Below, piece by piece: positions 8,301 through 16,088 of a DNA stretch of 60,569 nt; the stretch's first letter is position 1; each line of letters opens with the position of its first letter. Under the pieces are notes generated by a model. It saw only the letters and a program-made list of their open reading frames with translations. It was not told where the DNA came from and searched no databases. A program made the translations under genes and the position numbers. Source of the stretch: Clostridiales bacterium (lineage in GTDB: Bacteria; Bacillota; Clostridia; Christensenellales; UBA3700); NCBI GenBank assembly GCA_015055975.1, contig SVHF01000008.1, forward strand, positions 1 through 60,569. Reading direction: 5' to 3'.

Positions 8301-8933
8301 AAGAAGTCAGTATGGATCTTCGGTGGTGACGGCTGGGCTTACGACATCGGTTTCGGTGGTCTAGATCACGTTCTAGCTATGAACAGAAACGTTAACGTTA
8401 TGGTTCTAGATACAGAAGTTTACTCAAATACTGGTGGTCAAGCTTCTAAGTCTTCTCCAACAGGTGCAATCGCTAAGTTTGCTGCTGGTGGTAAGATGAC
8501 AAAGAAGAAGGATCTTGGTAAGATTGCTATGTCTTATGGCTATGTATATGTTGCTCAAGTATCTATGGGTGCTTCTCCAGCTCAATTCTTAAAGGCAATC
8601 AGAGAAGCTGAAGCTTATGATGGTCCATCTCTAATCATCGGTTATGCTCCATGTATTAACCATGGTCTAAAGGATATGGGTGCTTCTCAATTAGAAATGA
8701 AGAAAGCTGTTGAAACAGGTTACTGGCAATTATATAGATTCAACCCTGCAGAAGGCGGTAAGTTCTATCTAGATAGCAAAGAACCAACAGGCGATTACAA
8801 GGCATTCTTAATGGGTGAAAACAGATATGCTCAATTAGCTAAGGCTAAGCCAGAAGTTGCTGAAAAGTTATTCGCATTAAACGAAGAACAAGCAAAGGCT
8901 AGATACGCAGGCTACAAGAAGTTATCTGAGTAA
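5391..8933 (+). CDS. nifJ: Pyruvate:ferredoxin (flavodoxin) oxidoreductase, single chain
   Basis: A 1180-residue homodimer-type enzyme of the usual length. It splits pyruvate and CoA into acetyl-CoA and CO2 with reduction of ferredoxin. Two ferredoxin-type clusters lie near residues 690 (CIQCNQCAFVCP) and 745 (CLGCGSCAKVCP). The proximal-cluster Cys motif CAGCGETPYLK follows near 823. The thiamine diphosphate site is near 975-1020 (GDGWAYDIGFGGLDHV then DTEVYSNTGGQ). It is monocistronic: strong promoter, GGAGG site, and a terminator 20 bases after the stop. Codon use favours AAG and CTA/TTA and suggests high expression. This is the central fermentative enzyme of strict anaerobes. Confidence 0.97.
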   Translation: MGKMTIDGNTAAAHIAYAFSEVAAIYPITPSSPMAENCDEWATAGRKNLFGQVLSLAEMESEAGAAGAVHGSLQAGALTTTFTASQGLLLMIPNMYKIAGELTPCVFHVSARALAYHALNIFGDHSDVMACRQTGFAMLCSNSVQEVMDLALVAHFATLKSSVPFLHFFDGFRTSHEVSKIDGIDYEDIRPIFESKYMQYVDAFKKRALNPEHPVQKGTAQNPDVYFQGREAGNKYYQAVPAIVEEAMADQEKITGRHYELYQYYGAKDATKVIVIMGSGAEAIEETVDYLNARGQKVGLIKVRLFRPFVGAKFVDAIPATCKNITVLDRVKESGSLAEPLYLDVATSLLEAGKTDIKIVGGRYGLGSKEFNPSMVNAVYENMDAKQPKNHFAVGIVDDVTGNYLEVKEKIDAAPAGAISCKFYGLGSDGTVGSNKNSIKIIGNYTNKYAQAYFAYDSKKSGGITISHLRFGDNPIKSSYLIDQADFIACHNPAYVLKYDMLSDLKDGGTFLLNSPWTLEEMEAQLPASMKNLIAKKHAKFYNIDAIDVVNKIGLKGRISTTMQACFFKLANIMPYEEADKHMKDFVLKSFSKKGQAIVDMNNAAIDNAIANLKEIKYPASWATTTEGAVVTPVTDDKYFTEIIAPMLAQEGDKLPVSAFVNNPDGAVPTGTTKYEKRGVAVLVPEWNPEKCIQCNQCAFVCPHATIRPVMQKEFVGAPATFKTAEVKVGGAKGYQYRMQVSALDCLGCGSCAKVCPVGQKAQNEEDKPLRMVPLAKALEDGEDKNWEYAVALPETDAPISKDDVKGSQFRQPLFEFSGACAGCGETPYLKVISQMFGDRMIVANATGCSSIYGGSAPTCPYTKNAKGHGPAWANSLFEDNAEFGYGMEIAVEQRRKKLAEDMAALIELGIDDGVKGIFEKWMETAQNTEENKVASEAVKGIIADLAAKESDATKKALFTDICKNQDCLVKKSVWIFGGDGWAYDIGFGGLDHVLAMNRNVNVMVLDTEVYSNTGGQASKSSPTGAIAKFAAGGKMTKKKDLGKIAMSYGYVYVAQVSMGASPAQFLKAIREAEAYDGPSLIIGYAPCINHGLKDMGASQLEMKKAVETGYWQLYRFNPAEGGKFYLDSKEPTGDYKAFLMGENRYAQLAKAKPEVAEKLFALNEEQAKARYAGYKKLSE

Positions 8934-8956
8934 TCGATAACCAAAACAAAACAATT

Positions 8957-8990
8957 CAGGTGGCTCATTTGAGTCACCTGTTTTCATTTA
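8957..8990 (+). terminator. Terminator shared by nifJ and the convergent rubredoxin operon
   Basis: CAGGTGGCTC pairs with GAGTCACCTG around ATTT (8957-8980, one G-T). It is followed by TTTTC on the plus strand. It lies between convergent stops, so it may act in both directions; the minus-side T tract is weak. Confidence 0.75.
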
Positions 8991-9004
8991 TTTAATATTT
9001 TGAA

Positions 9005-9604
9005 CTATTGAATTTTTTCAAAATCTGATGCTGGGTGCTTACATATAGGACAAATGAAATCTTCTGGAAGTTCATCTCCTTCGTAAACATAGCCACAGAT
9101 CTTGCAAACATAACCTTTCTTCTTTGGTTGAGCTTTTGGCTTTACGTTCTTTTGATAATATGCATATGTCATCGTCTCTTTATCTGAAAGCACTTTTGCA
9201 TCTTCTATTTCGCATATAAATAAGCCATGGCTTCCTAAATCAATATAGTCTTTAACCTTTAAACATATAACAGAATTTGTATATGATGTTACAAGTGGCA
9301 AACCATTATCTGTTCTAACCATCATATCGTGAGCAAACTTATCTGTATCTCTTCCGCTTGCAAATCCGAATCTCTTAATAAGTTCAAAAGGAGCTACTTC
9401 ACTTATTGTGTGAACATTCATCTTCCCTGTTGCTTTAATCATGTCATGAGAATAATTAGATTTGTTTATACTAACTGAAATTAAAAGTGGATCTGATGCG
9501 ACCTGGCAAACAGTATTACAAATCATACCATTGTCTTTGCCATCTAATGATGCAGTAATTACATATAGGCCATAGCCTATCTTATATAAAGCCTTGTTAT
9601 CCAT
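9005..9604 (-). CDS. Flavin reductase-rubredoxin fusion (high-molecular-weight rubredoxin)
   Basis: A 199-residue protein. Residues 1-150 form a flavin reductase-like FMN-binding domain (NTVCQVASDPLLISVSINKS; AKVLSDKETMTYAYY). Residues 163-197 form a complete rubredoxin with YVCKICGYVYEG and FICPICKHPASDFE, giving four Cys iron ligands. This architecture matches Hrb of acetogens and clostridia, which passes electrons to flavodiiron proteins for oxygen or NO reduction. No flavodiiron gene is adjacent, so its partner is elsewhere. It is last in the operon that begins with the MFS gene at 13302, 18 bases after the ProB-like gene. Confidence 0.9.
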   Translation of the reverse strand: MDNKALYKIGYGLYVITASLDGKDNGMICNTVCQVASDPLLISVSINKSNYSHDMIKATGKMNVHTISEVAPFELIKRFGFASGRDTDKFAHDMMVRTDNGLPLVTSYTNSVICLKVKDYIDLGSHGLFICEIEDAKVLSDKETMTYAYYQKNVKPKAQPKKKGYVCKICGYVYEGDELPEDFICPICKHPASDFEKIQ

Positions 9605-9622
9605 ATTTACCCCCTGTTTATT

Positions 9623-10450
9623 CTATTTTACAAAAATTCTTGTACAAGGAGCAACGCCAGATAAAATATCTTTAATTGTGTATTTTGGATTAGCGATATA
9701 TACTTTAGTGCCGTTTGAAGCTGGTCCTTTAATGTATTCTAGTTTTGCTTTTGCCCCATTTGCTCCTGCTCTTGATGCGCCTTCACACTTTTGTTGAGCT
9801 GCAGTAATGTTGTCTAGAAGCTCATATTCGTCCTTTCCTGAGATTTCTTTAATTAAAGTTGATTCATCCTTAGGATCGGCATATATACCCACTGTAGATG
9901 TGTATATTAAAAGATTCTTGCATTTTAACAAATCAGCAACTTGAGAAGCTGTTTCATCATTATCTACTAAATGAACAGCCTTTTTGCCTTTCTTTCTTAA
10001 TTCATCTATTTCAACCTTTACGATTTCATCATTTGAAACTGGGTCGTTATAGTTGATGATTGGGATAGCGTTTTGTGCAGGACAGCGAAGTAGAAGATTT
10101 CTGATGTATTCTCTCTTTTCTTCATCGTTGAAATGTTGGTTTTCAATAAGGATTTGGCGAACGTTAAACTTTGGATCAATGAAGTCTCTATATGTTTGCA
10201 TTAAAATAGTTTGTCCTTGAGCTGCATAATCTGTTTTAACATCTTGCGCATTACCTTCAAGTTCATATCCGTTTCTCTTAATGAAATCAAGTCTACCAAT
10301 TTCTGTAGCACCTGATGTTACCCAAACATATCCTGGTCTTAATTCCTTTGAAATTCTAGCAATGACGTTATAGTTCATTTGCTTCCATTCTTTGTCTATT
10401 AAGGCCATTGAGCCAATCTTACCAACTAATTCGATGTCAAAGTTTGCCAT
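9623..10450 (-). CDS. Amino-acid-kinase family protein, glutamate 5-kinase-like
   Basis: A 275-residue protein. Motifs of glutamate 5-kinase are present but divergent: VWVTSGATEIGR (family VSSGA), AAQGQTILMQTYRDF, IPIINYNDPVSNDE (family IPIINENDTV), DNDETASQVADLL and YTSTVGIYADP. The C-terminal RNA-binding PUA domain is absent, as in some short ProB proteins. The first step of proline synthesis is the obvious role, but proA is not adjacent, and the altered IINYND segment and the odd operon partners leave another phosphate acceptor possible. One base separates it from the upstream hydrolase gene. Confidence 0.75.
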   Translation of the reverse strand: MANFDIELVGKIGSMALIDKEWKQMNYNVIARISKELRPGYVWVTSGATEIGRLDFIKRNGYELEGNAQDVKTDYAAQGQTILMQTYRDFIDPKFNVRQILIENQHFNDEEKREYIRNLLLRCPAQNAIPIINYNDPVSNDEIVKVEIDELRKKGKKAVHLVDNDETASQVADLLKCKNLLIYTSTVGIYADPKDESTLIKEISGKDEYELLDNITAAQQKCEGASRAGANGAKAKLEYIKGPASNGTKVYIANPKYTIKDILSGVAPCTRIFVK

Positions 10451-10451
10451 C

Positions 10452-11714
10452 TTAATCTCCTTTTACTGCAAGTTTTGTAGCAGTACCATCACCATCTGTA
10501 TAACCAGTCCATAATTCTGTATTATCAATATTTGCATTTTGTGGAGTTATTGTCAATGTATTTCCACTAATATGCACAACTACGTTGCCATGTAAATCTG
10601 TTCTATATAGCGCCATATCACGCTCAATTATCCTATCTAGCGCTTCGTATCTTGGATGGCCATGCTTTGGGCCTAATCCGCAGCTAATAATCGCATATTC
10701 ACATTTAACAAAGTCTAAGAATTCGTCACATGAAGATGTATCACTACCATGATGCGCAACTTTTAATACATCGCAATCTAGGATATCTACTCCATAGTAA
10801 GCTTTCATCTTAGCAACTGCTGATGGCTCACTATAAGCTTTCTCATTAGAATCTCCTGTGAATACAATCTTCTTCCCGTTATATTGCAAAATGCATATTG
10901 GAGATAATCCATTTAATAAATATGCTGTATTAACTTTGTTATCGTCCCATTGTTGTTGCGACCAGCAGAAGATATCCATTTTCCAATTCTCTCCAGAAAT
11001 GCTGAAATTGCCGATTGTTAACACAATCTCGCAATTAGGCTCACTTAATGCTGCAATAAAGAATTTAGCATAAGTGTCTGTTGTAACCATATCTGGATCC
11101 GTAAACTTAGCAAGTTTCGTAGAATCCAGTGCTGCTATTTGCTCTGCATATGGAGATTTTGTAGAACCAGACTTAATATTTGGCATAATAATATGGTCGC
11201 ATTGGTAGTCATTAAGAACATCTTTTAAGTATGAAACGTGATCATTGTCTGTATGTGTTAACATGACATAATCTAGCTGATTATCCGTTACATATTGAGA
11301 AATATACGTATTTGCCTTCTCATAGCTACCACCTTTATCACTGCCACAATCGATAAGCATATCTTTGCCATCAGGGAAACAAATTAACAAGCAATCGCCT
11401 TGTCCTATATCTACCGTATGGAAGTACAAATCGCCATCGCTAATGACTACATTTTGGTTGTTTCCTTGTCCACCTTTGGCTGTATTAGAAGAATCTGGAT
11501 GAAGTATAGAATCAAATATTTCTGGCTTTACAAGATATACAACAACTATAGCTGTAATGATTAAAACGACTAAAACAATTAAAGCAATTTGAACGCCTCT
11601 ATTTTTCAAAGCTTTCTTTGTTGCTTTCTTTGCTGCTTTTTTTACGGCCTTTTTTACTTGAGCGTTTTCATCAACCTTTTTCTTTTGAGGCGCTTTCTTT
11701 TTGTTATCTGCCAT
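10452..11714 (-). CDS. Membrane-anchored ComEC-like metallo-beta-lactamase-fold hydrolase
   Basis: A 420-residue protein. Residues 1-45 are an Ala/Lys-rich tail (VKKAAKKATKKAL), and one transmembrane helix spans about 45-65. The metallo-beta-lactamase domain begins near 93 (FHTVDIGQGDCLLI) and carries the metal motif THTDNDH, a second site VAHHGSDTSSC and the C-terminal GHPRYEALDRI. This matches the stand-alone C-terminal domain of the competence protein ComEC, a class linked to nuclease or phosphodiesterase activity. It lacks the ComEC channel and OB domain. The topology predicts an outside catalytic domain. It sits between an MFS transporter and a ProB-like kinase with one-base gaps. Confidence 0.85.
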   Translation of the reverse strand: MADNKKKAPQKKKVDENAQVKKAVKKAAKKATKKALKNRGVQIALIVLVVLIITAIVVVYLVKPEIFDSILHPDSSNTAKGGQGNNQNVVISDGDLYFHTVDIGQGDCLLICFPDGKDMLIDCGSDKGGSYEKANTYISQYVTDNQLDYVMLTHTDNDHVSYLKDVLNDYQCDHIIMPNIKSGSTKSPYAEQIAALDSTKLAKFTDPDMVTTDTYAKFFIAALSEPNCEIVLTIGNFSISGENWKMDIFCWSQQQWDDNKVNTAYLLNGLSPICILQYNGKKIVFTGDSNEKAYSEPSAVAKMKAYYGVDILDCDVLKVAHHGSDTSSCDEFLDFVKCEYAIISCGLGPKHGHPRYEALDRIIERDMALYRTDLHGNVVVHISGNTLTITPQNANIDNTELWTGYTDGDGTATKLAVKGD

Positions 11715-11715
11715 A

Positions 11716-13302
11716 TTAGTCTTCTCCTGCTTGATTTATGATGTCTACTGCACTCATCTTTCTAACCTTTGTATCGCCATGCTTTATACAAGCTGTTGTT
11801 ACGATAGCTATTAAAACGAATATGATTGCATAAACAAATAGATACTTATATGTGTTGTATCCATCAATTTCCATTATTAAGCCTGCTAAAAATGGAGTTA
11901 TTGCTTGAGCTGTCATTGAGGCTACATAATAGAATCCTGTATATTTTCCTACATTACTTCCTTTAGATAATTCTGTTACCATTGGAAGAGTGTTAACATT
12001 TACAAATACCATTCCAAATCCAGAAAGAATAAAGCAAGTTGGGAAACAAATGCTAACTCCTGGAGTTGATGCTGTCATAAAGAAGCATGGAATATATGTA
12101 ATTGCTGCCAAAATTAAACCTGCAAATATAGTCTTTTTTCTTCCTATCTTTTCAGATAATAGCGCACATGGTAATAACGCTACTGCACCACCTATACCAT
12201 TTGCAAGGTTAACAATCGTTACAACGCTTTGTTTAATATTTAAGAAGTTTGTGCAATAAACTGACATATGAGAACGAACACAGTTATATCCCATAAACCA
12301 TAAAAATACTGTAACTAATATCAACACCAAAGATGTCATCTTAGATTTAGACAATTTATGTTGACCACGCTTTTCCTCTTCTTCTTCCTCGTCTATAATG
12401 CCGTATTTTTTCTCTTCATCTAATCTTTGTTGAACGAACTTGTTTTCTTTAACAAATACTAGATATAAAACTAAGATGACTAATAACAATCCAGCTGTTA
12501 TTGACCATAAAGCTATATGAGATTCATACTTTTTAGCGCCGAACACCATATAAACCAAGATAGATAAAGCTCCACCTACACCGCCCATTAAAGTAATTAG
12601 CGCATTTGCTTGAGAACGTAATGGTTTTGGAGTTACATCTGGCATTAAAGCAATAGCTGGAGATCTATATGCTGCCATTGATACAAGCACACACAATAAA
12701 GCAAAGATGAATAATATTAAAATCGCTGGATTTAGAGTCATTACAGACTTTGCTGTCTCTATTTGAATTGTTGTTATGTCAGTAACAGTAAATGATGTGT
12801 ATGCAAGCCATTTTGCGTCGATATAGCCATTCCCTGCCAATATAGAGACAATACTCATAATTGAAGCATAATCTTTTTCTGGATCCAATCCTTGAAGATC
12901 AGCAACAGATACTCCTAGAGTTTCTTCCATGTTTGTTATTAAAAGCGTATATTGTCTAAACTCCATTATCATCAAAAAGACAACGGAAACAGCTGCTGCG
13001 ATTGAGCCCCAGAATATAAATGCTGTTCTTCTTCCACCTTTTGCGTTAACGGCTTTATCGCTAAGACCACCAAAAAATGGCAACAAAAAGATTGCCAATA
13101 GGTTATCTAAACCCATGATGATTCCATATTGAGCTGCGCTTAAACCAAAATAATTAGAAAGGATAAGAGGCATTATATAATCGTAAACTTCCCAGAATAA
13201 CATGATGCCCAAGAAAGCAAAGCCTACTTTTAGAGTTCTCTTAAAATCTAATTTTAGTTTATCGTTGTTATGTGGGGTGCTTACAATTGTGTTCTCTTCC
13301 AT
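11716..13302 (-). CDS. MFS transporter, SLC45/GPH-like
   Basis: A 528-residue protein with about 12 transmembrane helices and a charged central loop (EEEEEEKRGQHKLSKSK). The sequence YRSPAIALMPDVTPKPLRSQANA in helices 4-5 is typical of the SLC45/GPH group, whose characterised members move disaccharides with cations; the substrate here is unknown. LSEKIGRKK is the usual loop motif of the second half. It is the first gene of a four-gene operon (MFS, hydrolase, ProB-like, rubredoxin), preceded by a TATAAT box. Confidence 0.85.
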   Translation of the reverse strand: MEENTIVSTPHNNDKLKLDFKRTLKVGFAFLGIMLFWEVYDYIMPLILSNYFGLSAAQYGIIMGLDNLLAIFLLPFFGGLSDKAVNAKGGRRTAFIFWGSIAAAVSVVFLMIMEFRQYTLLITNMEETLGVSVADLQGLDPEKDYASIMSIVSILAGNGYIDAKWLAYTSFTVTDITTIQIETAKSVMTLNPAILILFIFALLCVLVSMAAYRSPAIALMPDVTPKPLRSQANALITLMGGVGGALSILVYMVFGAKKYESHIALWSITAGLLLVILVLYLVFVKENKFVQQRLDEEKKYGIIDEEEEEEKRGQHKLSKSKMTSLVLILVTVFLWFMGYNCVRSHMSVYCTNFLNIKQSVVTIVNLANGIGGAVALLPCALLSEKIGRKKTIFAGLILAAITYIPCFFMTASTPGVSICFPTCFILSGFGMVFVNVNTLPMVTELSKGSNVGKYTGFYYVASMTAQAITPFLAGLIMEIDGYNTYKYLFVYAIIFVLIAIVTTACIKHGDTKVRKMSAVDIINQAGED

Positions 13303-13330
13303 AGTTAAATCCCTTTTATAAACTATGTGT

Positions 13331-13336
13331 ATTATA
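13331..13336 (-). promoter_or_regulatory. -10 box of the MFS operon
   Basis: TATAAT on the minus strand, 29 bases before the MFS ATG. The -35 region (TTCAAT at 17-bp spacing) is weak. The 36-bp palindrome lies about 55 bp further upstream. Confidence 0.5.
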
Positions 13337-13389
13337 TCATAGAATTAAATATTATTGAATATTTAAAACTTAACATTTTAGCGCATTTA

Positions 13390-13425
13390 AAAACTTACAT
13401 GTGCAACGTTGCACATGTAAGTTTT
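13390..13425. repeat. Perfect 36-bp palindrome, left border of the DUF3990 cassette
   Basis: Every base pairs with its partner around the centre at 13407/13408. The core is TGTGCAACGTTGCACA, flanked by ACTTACA-type arms and ending in AAAA and TTTT. It overlaps the stop codon of the 159-residue gene. As RNA it would form an 18-bp hairpin with a T tract in either direction, so it can serve as a bidirectional terminator. Its sequence is also 32/36 identical to the element at 14770-14805. Confidence 0.9.
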
Positions 13426-13903
13426 AGTTTGCCATTCTATTCTTATAAAACTGCTTTGTTTGATAATCTTTATCAAACACATTCTCATCATAATTATGTA
13501 GTTCAAAAATATATCTTATTGTATATTCTTCTGATTGTGTATGACATACATAATACAACTTTAATAATTCTTGAGGCTTTATAAAATCAAATGCTAAAAG
13601 TGTTGTACATTCTCTAGTATAACAAAAATATCTATAAATATATCCAGCCCAAAACATTGCCTCTTTTGAATATTTTTCTTTTCCGTACGAAGTCTCTTTG
13701 TATTGCGAATTCATTTCTAAAAAAGCTTCATTTATGTCTAACAAAACATTATTATTAGCATTATCTAGTCTCTTTGCTAAATTTGATTTTTTAAATCTAC
13801 GCAAAAATACCAATGAAGAACAATTATATCTTACAATAGATTCTTCAAAGATTCTTGCTTGATACTCTGCTAAATGCAACCCTAAATAATCAAATTTTCT
13901 CAT
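13424..13903 (-). CDS. Partner protein of the DUF3990 gene, possible antitoxin
   Basis: A 159-residue soluble protein of unassigned family. It is rich in Tyr, Phe and Cys. Its C-terminal part (KPQELLKLYYVCHTQSEEYTIRYIFE) recalls the short DUF3791-type sequences often encoded beside DUF3990 genes, where an LHT-type motif is followed by an Ile-rich helix. Its ATG overlaps the stop of the DUF3990 gene (ATGA), so the two are made together. Its stop codon lies inside the 36-bp palindrome. A role in neutralising the neighbour is inferred from context only. Confidence 0.6.
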   Translation of the reverse strand: MRKFDYLGLHLAEYQARIFEESIVRYNCSSLVFLRRFKKSNLAKRLDNANNNVLLDINEAFLEMNSQYKETSYGKEKYSKEAMFWAGYIYRYFCYTRECTTLLAFDFIKPQELLKLYYVCHTQSEEYTIRYIFELHNYDENVFDKDYQTKQFYKNRMAN

Positions 13904-14751
13904 ACAAATATTTCTTCCACATATTTTCCTTTGCCTCTATATAATCTTTGAGACAATTTCAATTTTGTATCTATTTCTTTTCCTCTTTCATCCATAATAG
14001 TGTCGAATTGCTTTCTTTCCGAAGTAGATAAAAACATCCTGCTTTTAAATTTTAGCCTGTCAATGGCCTTTTGACTTCTCAAAATATATTGTTGACCTAA
14101 ACTCGATTCAGACAAGGCATGTTTTGCTTCCATTGTAGTTATTTCACCATCACCAAACTTCCGCATAACATAGTACATTTTATTGTCTGCTATCGGAGCA
14201 ACTATAATATCTGCAGATTCAACTTTTGCCATAATGTTTTTTATAATCTCACTTTCTTTGTATAAATCAAGCATTCCCCTATAATAACACACTGCTAACA
14301 TCCAATCTTCTTCGCAACCAAATTCCATTTTCTCTAACCCAGCAAAGTCGCCTTCGAATACATAAACAGAACTAGCATTTGTTTCATAAACAAAACTTGC
14401 AGCCTGAGAATATGATTCGCCAAGGTAGAACCCAGATCCAAAATCACAATCCTCTCTCGAGCCTTTTGGAGTAATCTCTTTAAGGCCAAACTTTGATCCA
14501 TGAAATAGAACTTTGTTTTTTGCCTCTTCTTGTATAATTTCTTCTTTTACATGGTTTATGCGATAGTGCTTATCATATATATATGAATATAGCCTATCCA
14601 AAGAATTATAGGTTGGAGCAATTTTCCCTTGACCCATATTTATAATAGTTCGCAACGAAACACCAATTGCTTCTGCCAATTGCGCATTAGACATCTTTGT
14701 TTCATTTTTTATAAAATCTAAATCATCTTTAATTTTATATTCCATTTCCAT
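13900..14751 (-). CDS. HTH plus DUF3990 (ADP-ribosyltransferase-like) protein
   Basis: A 283-residue protein. Residues 8-50 are a Cro/C1-type helix-turn-helix (MSNAQLAEAIGVSLRTI). From about residue 80 a DUF3990 domain begins (VLFHGSKFGL; DFGSGFYLGES; later IVAPIADNKMYYVM). DUF3990 has been grouped with the ADP-ribosyltransferase superfamily, so the domain may modify a host target; the catalytic set is not proven here. I start it at the ATG at 14751, because a consensus promoter lies directly upstream and the start at 14796 would lie inside the operator. The HTH probably binds the palindromes that flank the cassette. Confidence 0.7.
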   Translation of the reverse strand: MEMEYKIKDDLDFIKNETKMSNAQLAEAIGVSLRTIINMGQGKIAPTYNSLDRLYSYIYDKHYRINHVKEEIIQEEAKNKVLFHGSKFGLKEITPKGSREDCDFGSGFYLGESYSQAASFVYETNASSVYVFEGDFAGLEKMEFGCEEDWMLAVCYYRGMLDLYKESEIIKNIMAKVESADIIVAPIADNKMYYVMRKFGDGEITTMEAKHALSESSLGQQYILRSQKAIDRLKFKSRMFLSTSERKQFDTIMDERGKEIDTKLKLSQRLYRGKGKYVEEIFV

Positions 14752-14757
14752 GACTTC

Positions 14758-14786
14758 ATTATAACACTTAAAACCTACCTGTGCAA
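14758..14786 (-). promoter_or_regulatory. Promoter of the DUF3990 cassette, -35 inside the operator
   Basis: TTGCAC (14786-14781), a 17-bp spacer and TATAAT (14763-14758). Exactly six bases separate the -10 box from the ATG at 14751, so the predicted mRNA is leaderless. The -35 box is half of the TGTGCAACGTTGCACA palindrome, so a bound repressor would occlude it. Confidence 0.7.
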
Positions 14787-14805
14787 CGTTGCACATCTAA
14801 GTTTG
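14770..14805. repeat. Imperfect copy of the 36-bp palindrome (operator)
   Basis: It is 32/36 identical to 13390-13425. The 16-bp core TGTGCAACGTTGCACA (14780-14795) is unchanged and perfectly palindromic. It covers the -35 box of the cassette promoter. Confidence 0.85.
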
Positions 14806-14811
14806 CAATTT

Positions 14812-14842
14812 TATAAAAATACCAGCCCAATCGAGCTGGTAT
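14812..14842 (-). terminator. Terminator of the polyamine transport operon
   Basis: ATACCAGC (14819-14826) pairs with GCTGGTAT (14835-14842). On the minus strand it is followed by TTTTTATAA. It lies 25 bases after the potD stop. Confidence 0.8.
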
Positions 14843-14867
14843 TGATAGTTAGTTTCTTAATTATGAA

Positions 14868-16073
14868 TTATAGAAGACCTGCCCACATTTGGATTAAATC
14901 ATCCTTGCCTGTCTTAATATCTTTCATAACACCACATCTTGCTAATGTTGTAGCTGATGGGAACATTGTTTCTAAGAACATATCTTTCCATTCATCAGAT
15001 ACGCCATCGAACATTCCATCTTCATCTTCAACATAGCCATCATATAATTCATCATATGCAGCAGCTACTGGAGAAATTGCACCAGCGTATTCGCTGTTAG
15101 CAACAGCTACATCTTTTTCACATAAGTACTTTAAGAAGTAGTTTGCAGCCTTTTCGTTTACAACGTTCTTTGTGATACAGAAGTTATCCATATAAACGTT
15201 GCCGCCTTCATCTGGAACAACATACCATAGGTTTCTATTTCCTTCTTGTTCGTTGCCATCTTCATCTTCATAGTCATTCATAACGTAACCTGCATCGCAA
15301 GACCACATTAAAGCTACCTTTACTGTGCTGTTTCCTGCAGCCATTTCATATTTAACGTTATCAATATCCCAAACAGCATTACCGCTAACGATTGATTGAA
15401 GAATTGTCTTAGTTGCATTGATTGTTTCAGCTGATGTATCTTCGTGTACAGCTTGAATAGATTTTTGCTCAGCAGCAGGCTTATTGCTGTTGTCATAAAT
15501 ACAAGCTGCAACATAAGCGTCTCTCATAGACTTCTTTAAAGACTTTGTTGCTTGGCCATTGTATTTAGGTCCAAAGTAATCTTCCCAAGAATAAATGTGG
15601 TCTCCTGTTTTTGAATAATCATAAACAAGACCTAGTGTTCCATACATATAAGGAACTGAGAATTTCAATTCTGGATCATATTGTCTTGCAACTGTTAAAT
15701 ATTCATCTTTGAATAATCCTTCAGCTGTAATGTCGATGATTGTTTTATCAACTTCCTTGATTAAATCATGAGCGATTAGATATTCAACCATGTAATCACT
15801 TGGACAAACGATATCGTAATCTGCGTTTCCACCTTCTAGAGCTAATTGAATATTTTCAACTGCATCAAATGTGTCTAGTTCAACAACAATGTTTTCGCCA
15901 GTTTGTTCTAGATACCAAGTTGTGAAATCTTCTACCATATCTTCATCGATGTATTCGCCTGGAAGATAAACTTTAAGTGTTTCTTCACGAGGTGTTGATT
16001 TACATGCGATAAAAGCAGAAGTTAAACCAATAACAATTACTAAAATGCATAAAATGCTAACAACTTTTTTCAT
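14868..16073 (-). CDS. potD: Spermidine/putrescine ABC transporter substrate-binding lipoprotein
   Basis: A 401-residue protein. A signal peptide ends in the lipobox FIAC at residue 24, giving a lipid-anchored mature protein. The mature fold matches PotD: LKVYLPGEYIDEDMVEDF, DYDIVCPSDYMVEYLI, KFSVPYMYGTLGLVYD and a late DNFCITKNVVNEKAANYFLKYL helix pair. It captures polyamines outside the membrane for PotB/PotC. It is last in the regulator-potABCD operon, 15 bases after potC, with an AGGAGG-type site. Confidence 0.93.
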   Translation of the reverse strand: MKKVVSILCILVIVIGLTSAFIACKSTPREETLKVYLPGEYIDEDMVEDFTTWYLEQTGENIVVELDTFDAVENIQLALEGGNADYDIVCPSDYMVEYLIAHDLIKEVDKTIIDITAEGLFKDEYLTVARQYDPELKFSVPYMYGTLGLVYDYSKTGDHIYSWEDYFGPKYNGQATKSLKKSMRDAYVAACIYDNSNKPAAEQKSIQAVHEDTSAETINATKTILQSIVSGNAVWDIDNVKYEMAAGNSTVKVALMWSCDAGYVMNDYEDEDGNEQEGNRNLWYVVPDEGGNVYMDNFCITKNVVNEKAANYFLKYLCEKDVAVANSEYAGAISPVAAAYDELYDGYVEDEDGMFDGVSDEWKDMFLETMFPSATTLARCGVMKDIKTGKDDLIQMWAGLL

Positions 16074-16088
16074 TTAATAACCTCCTAA

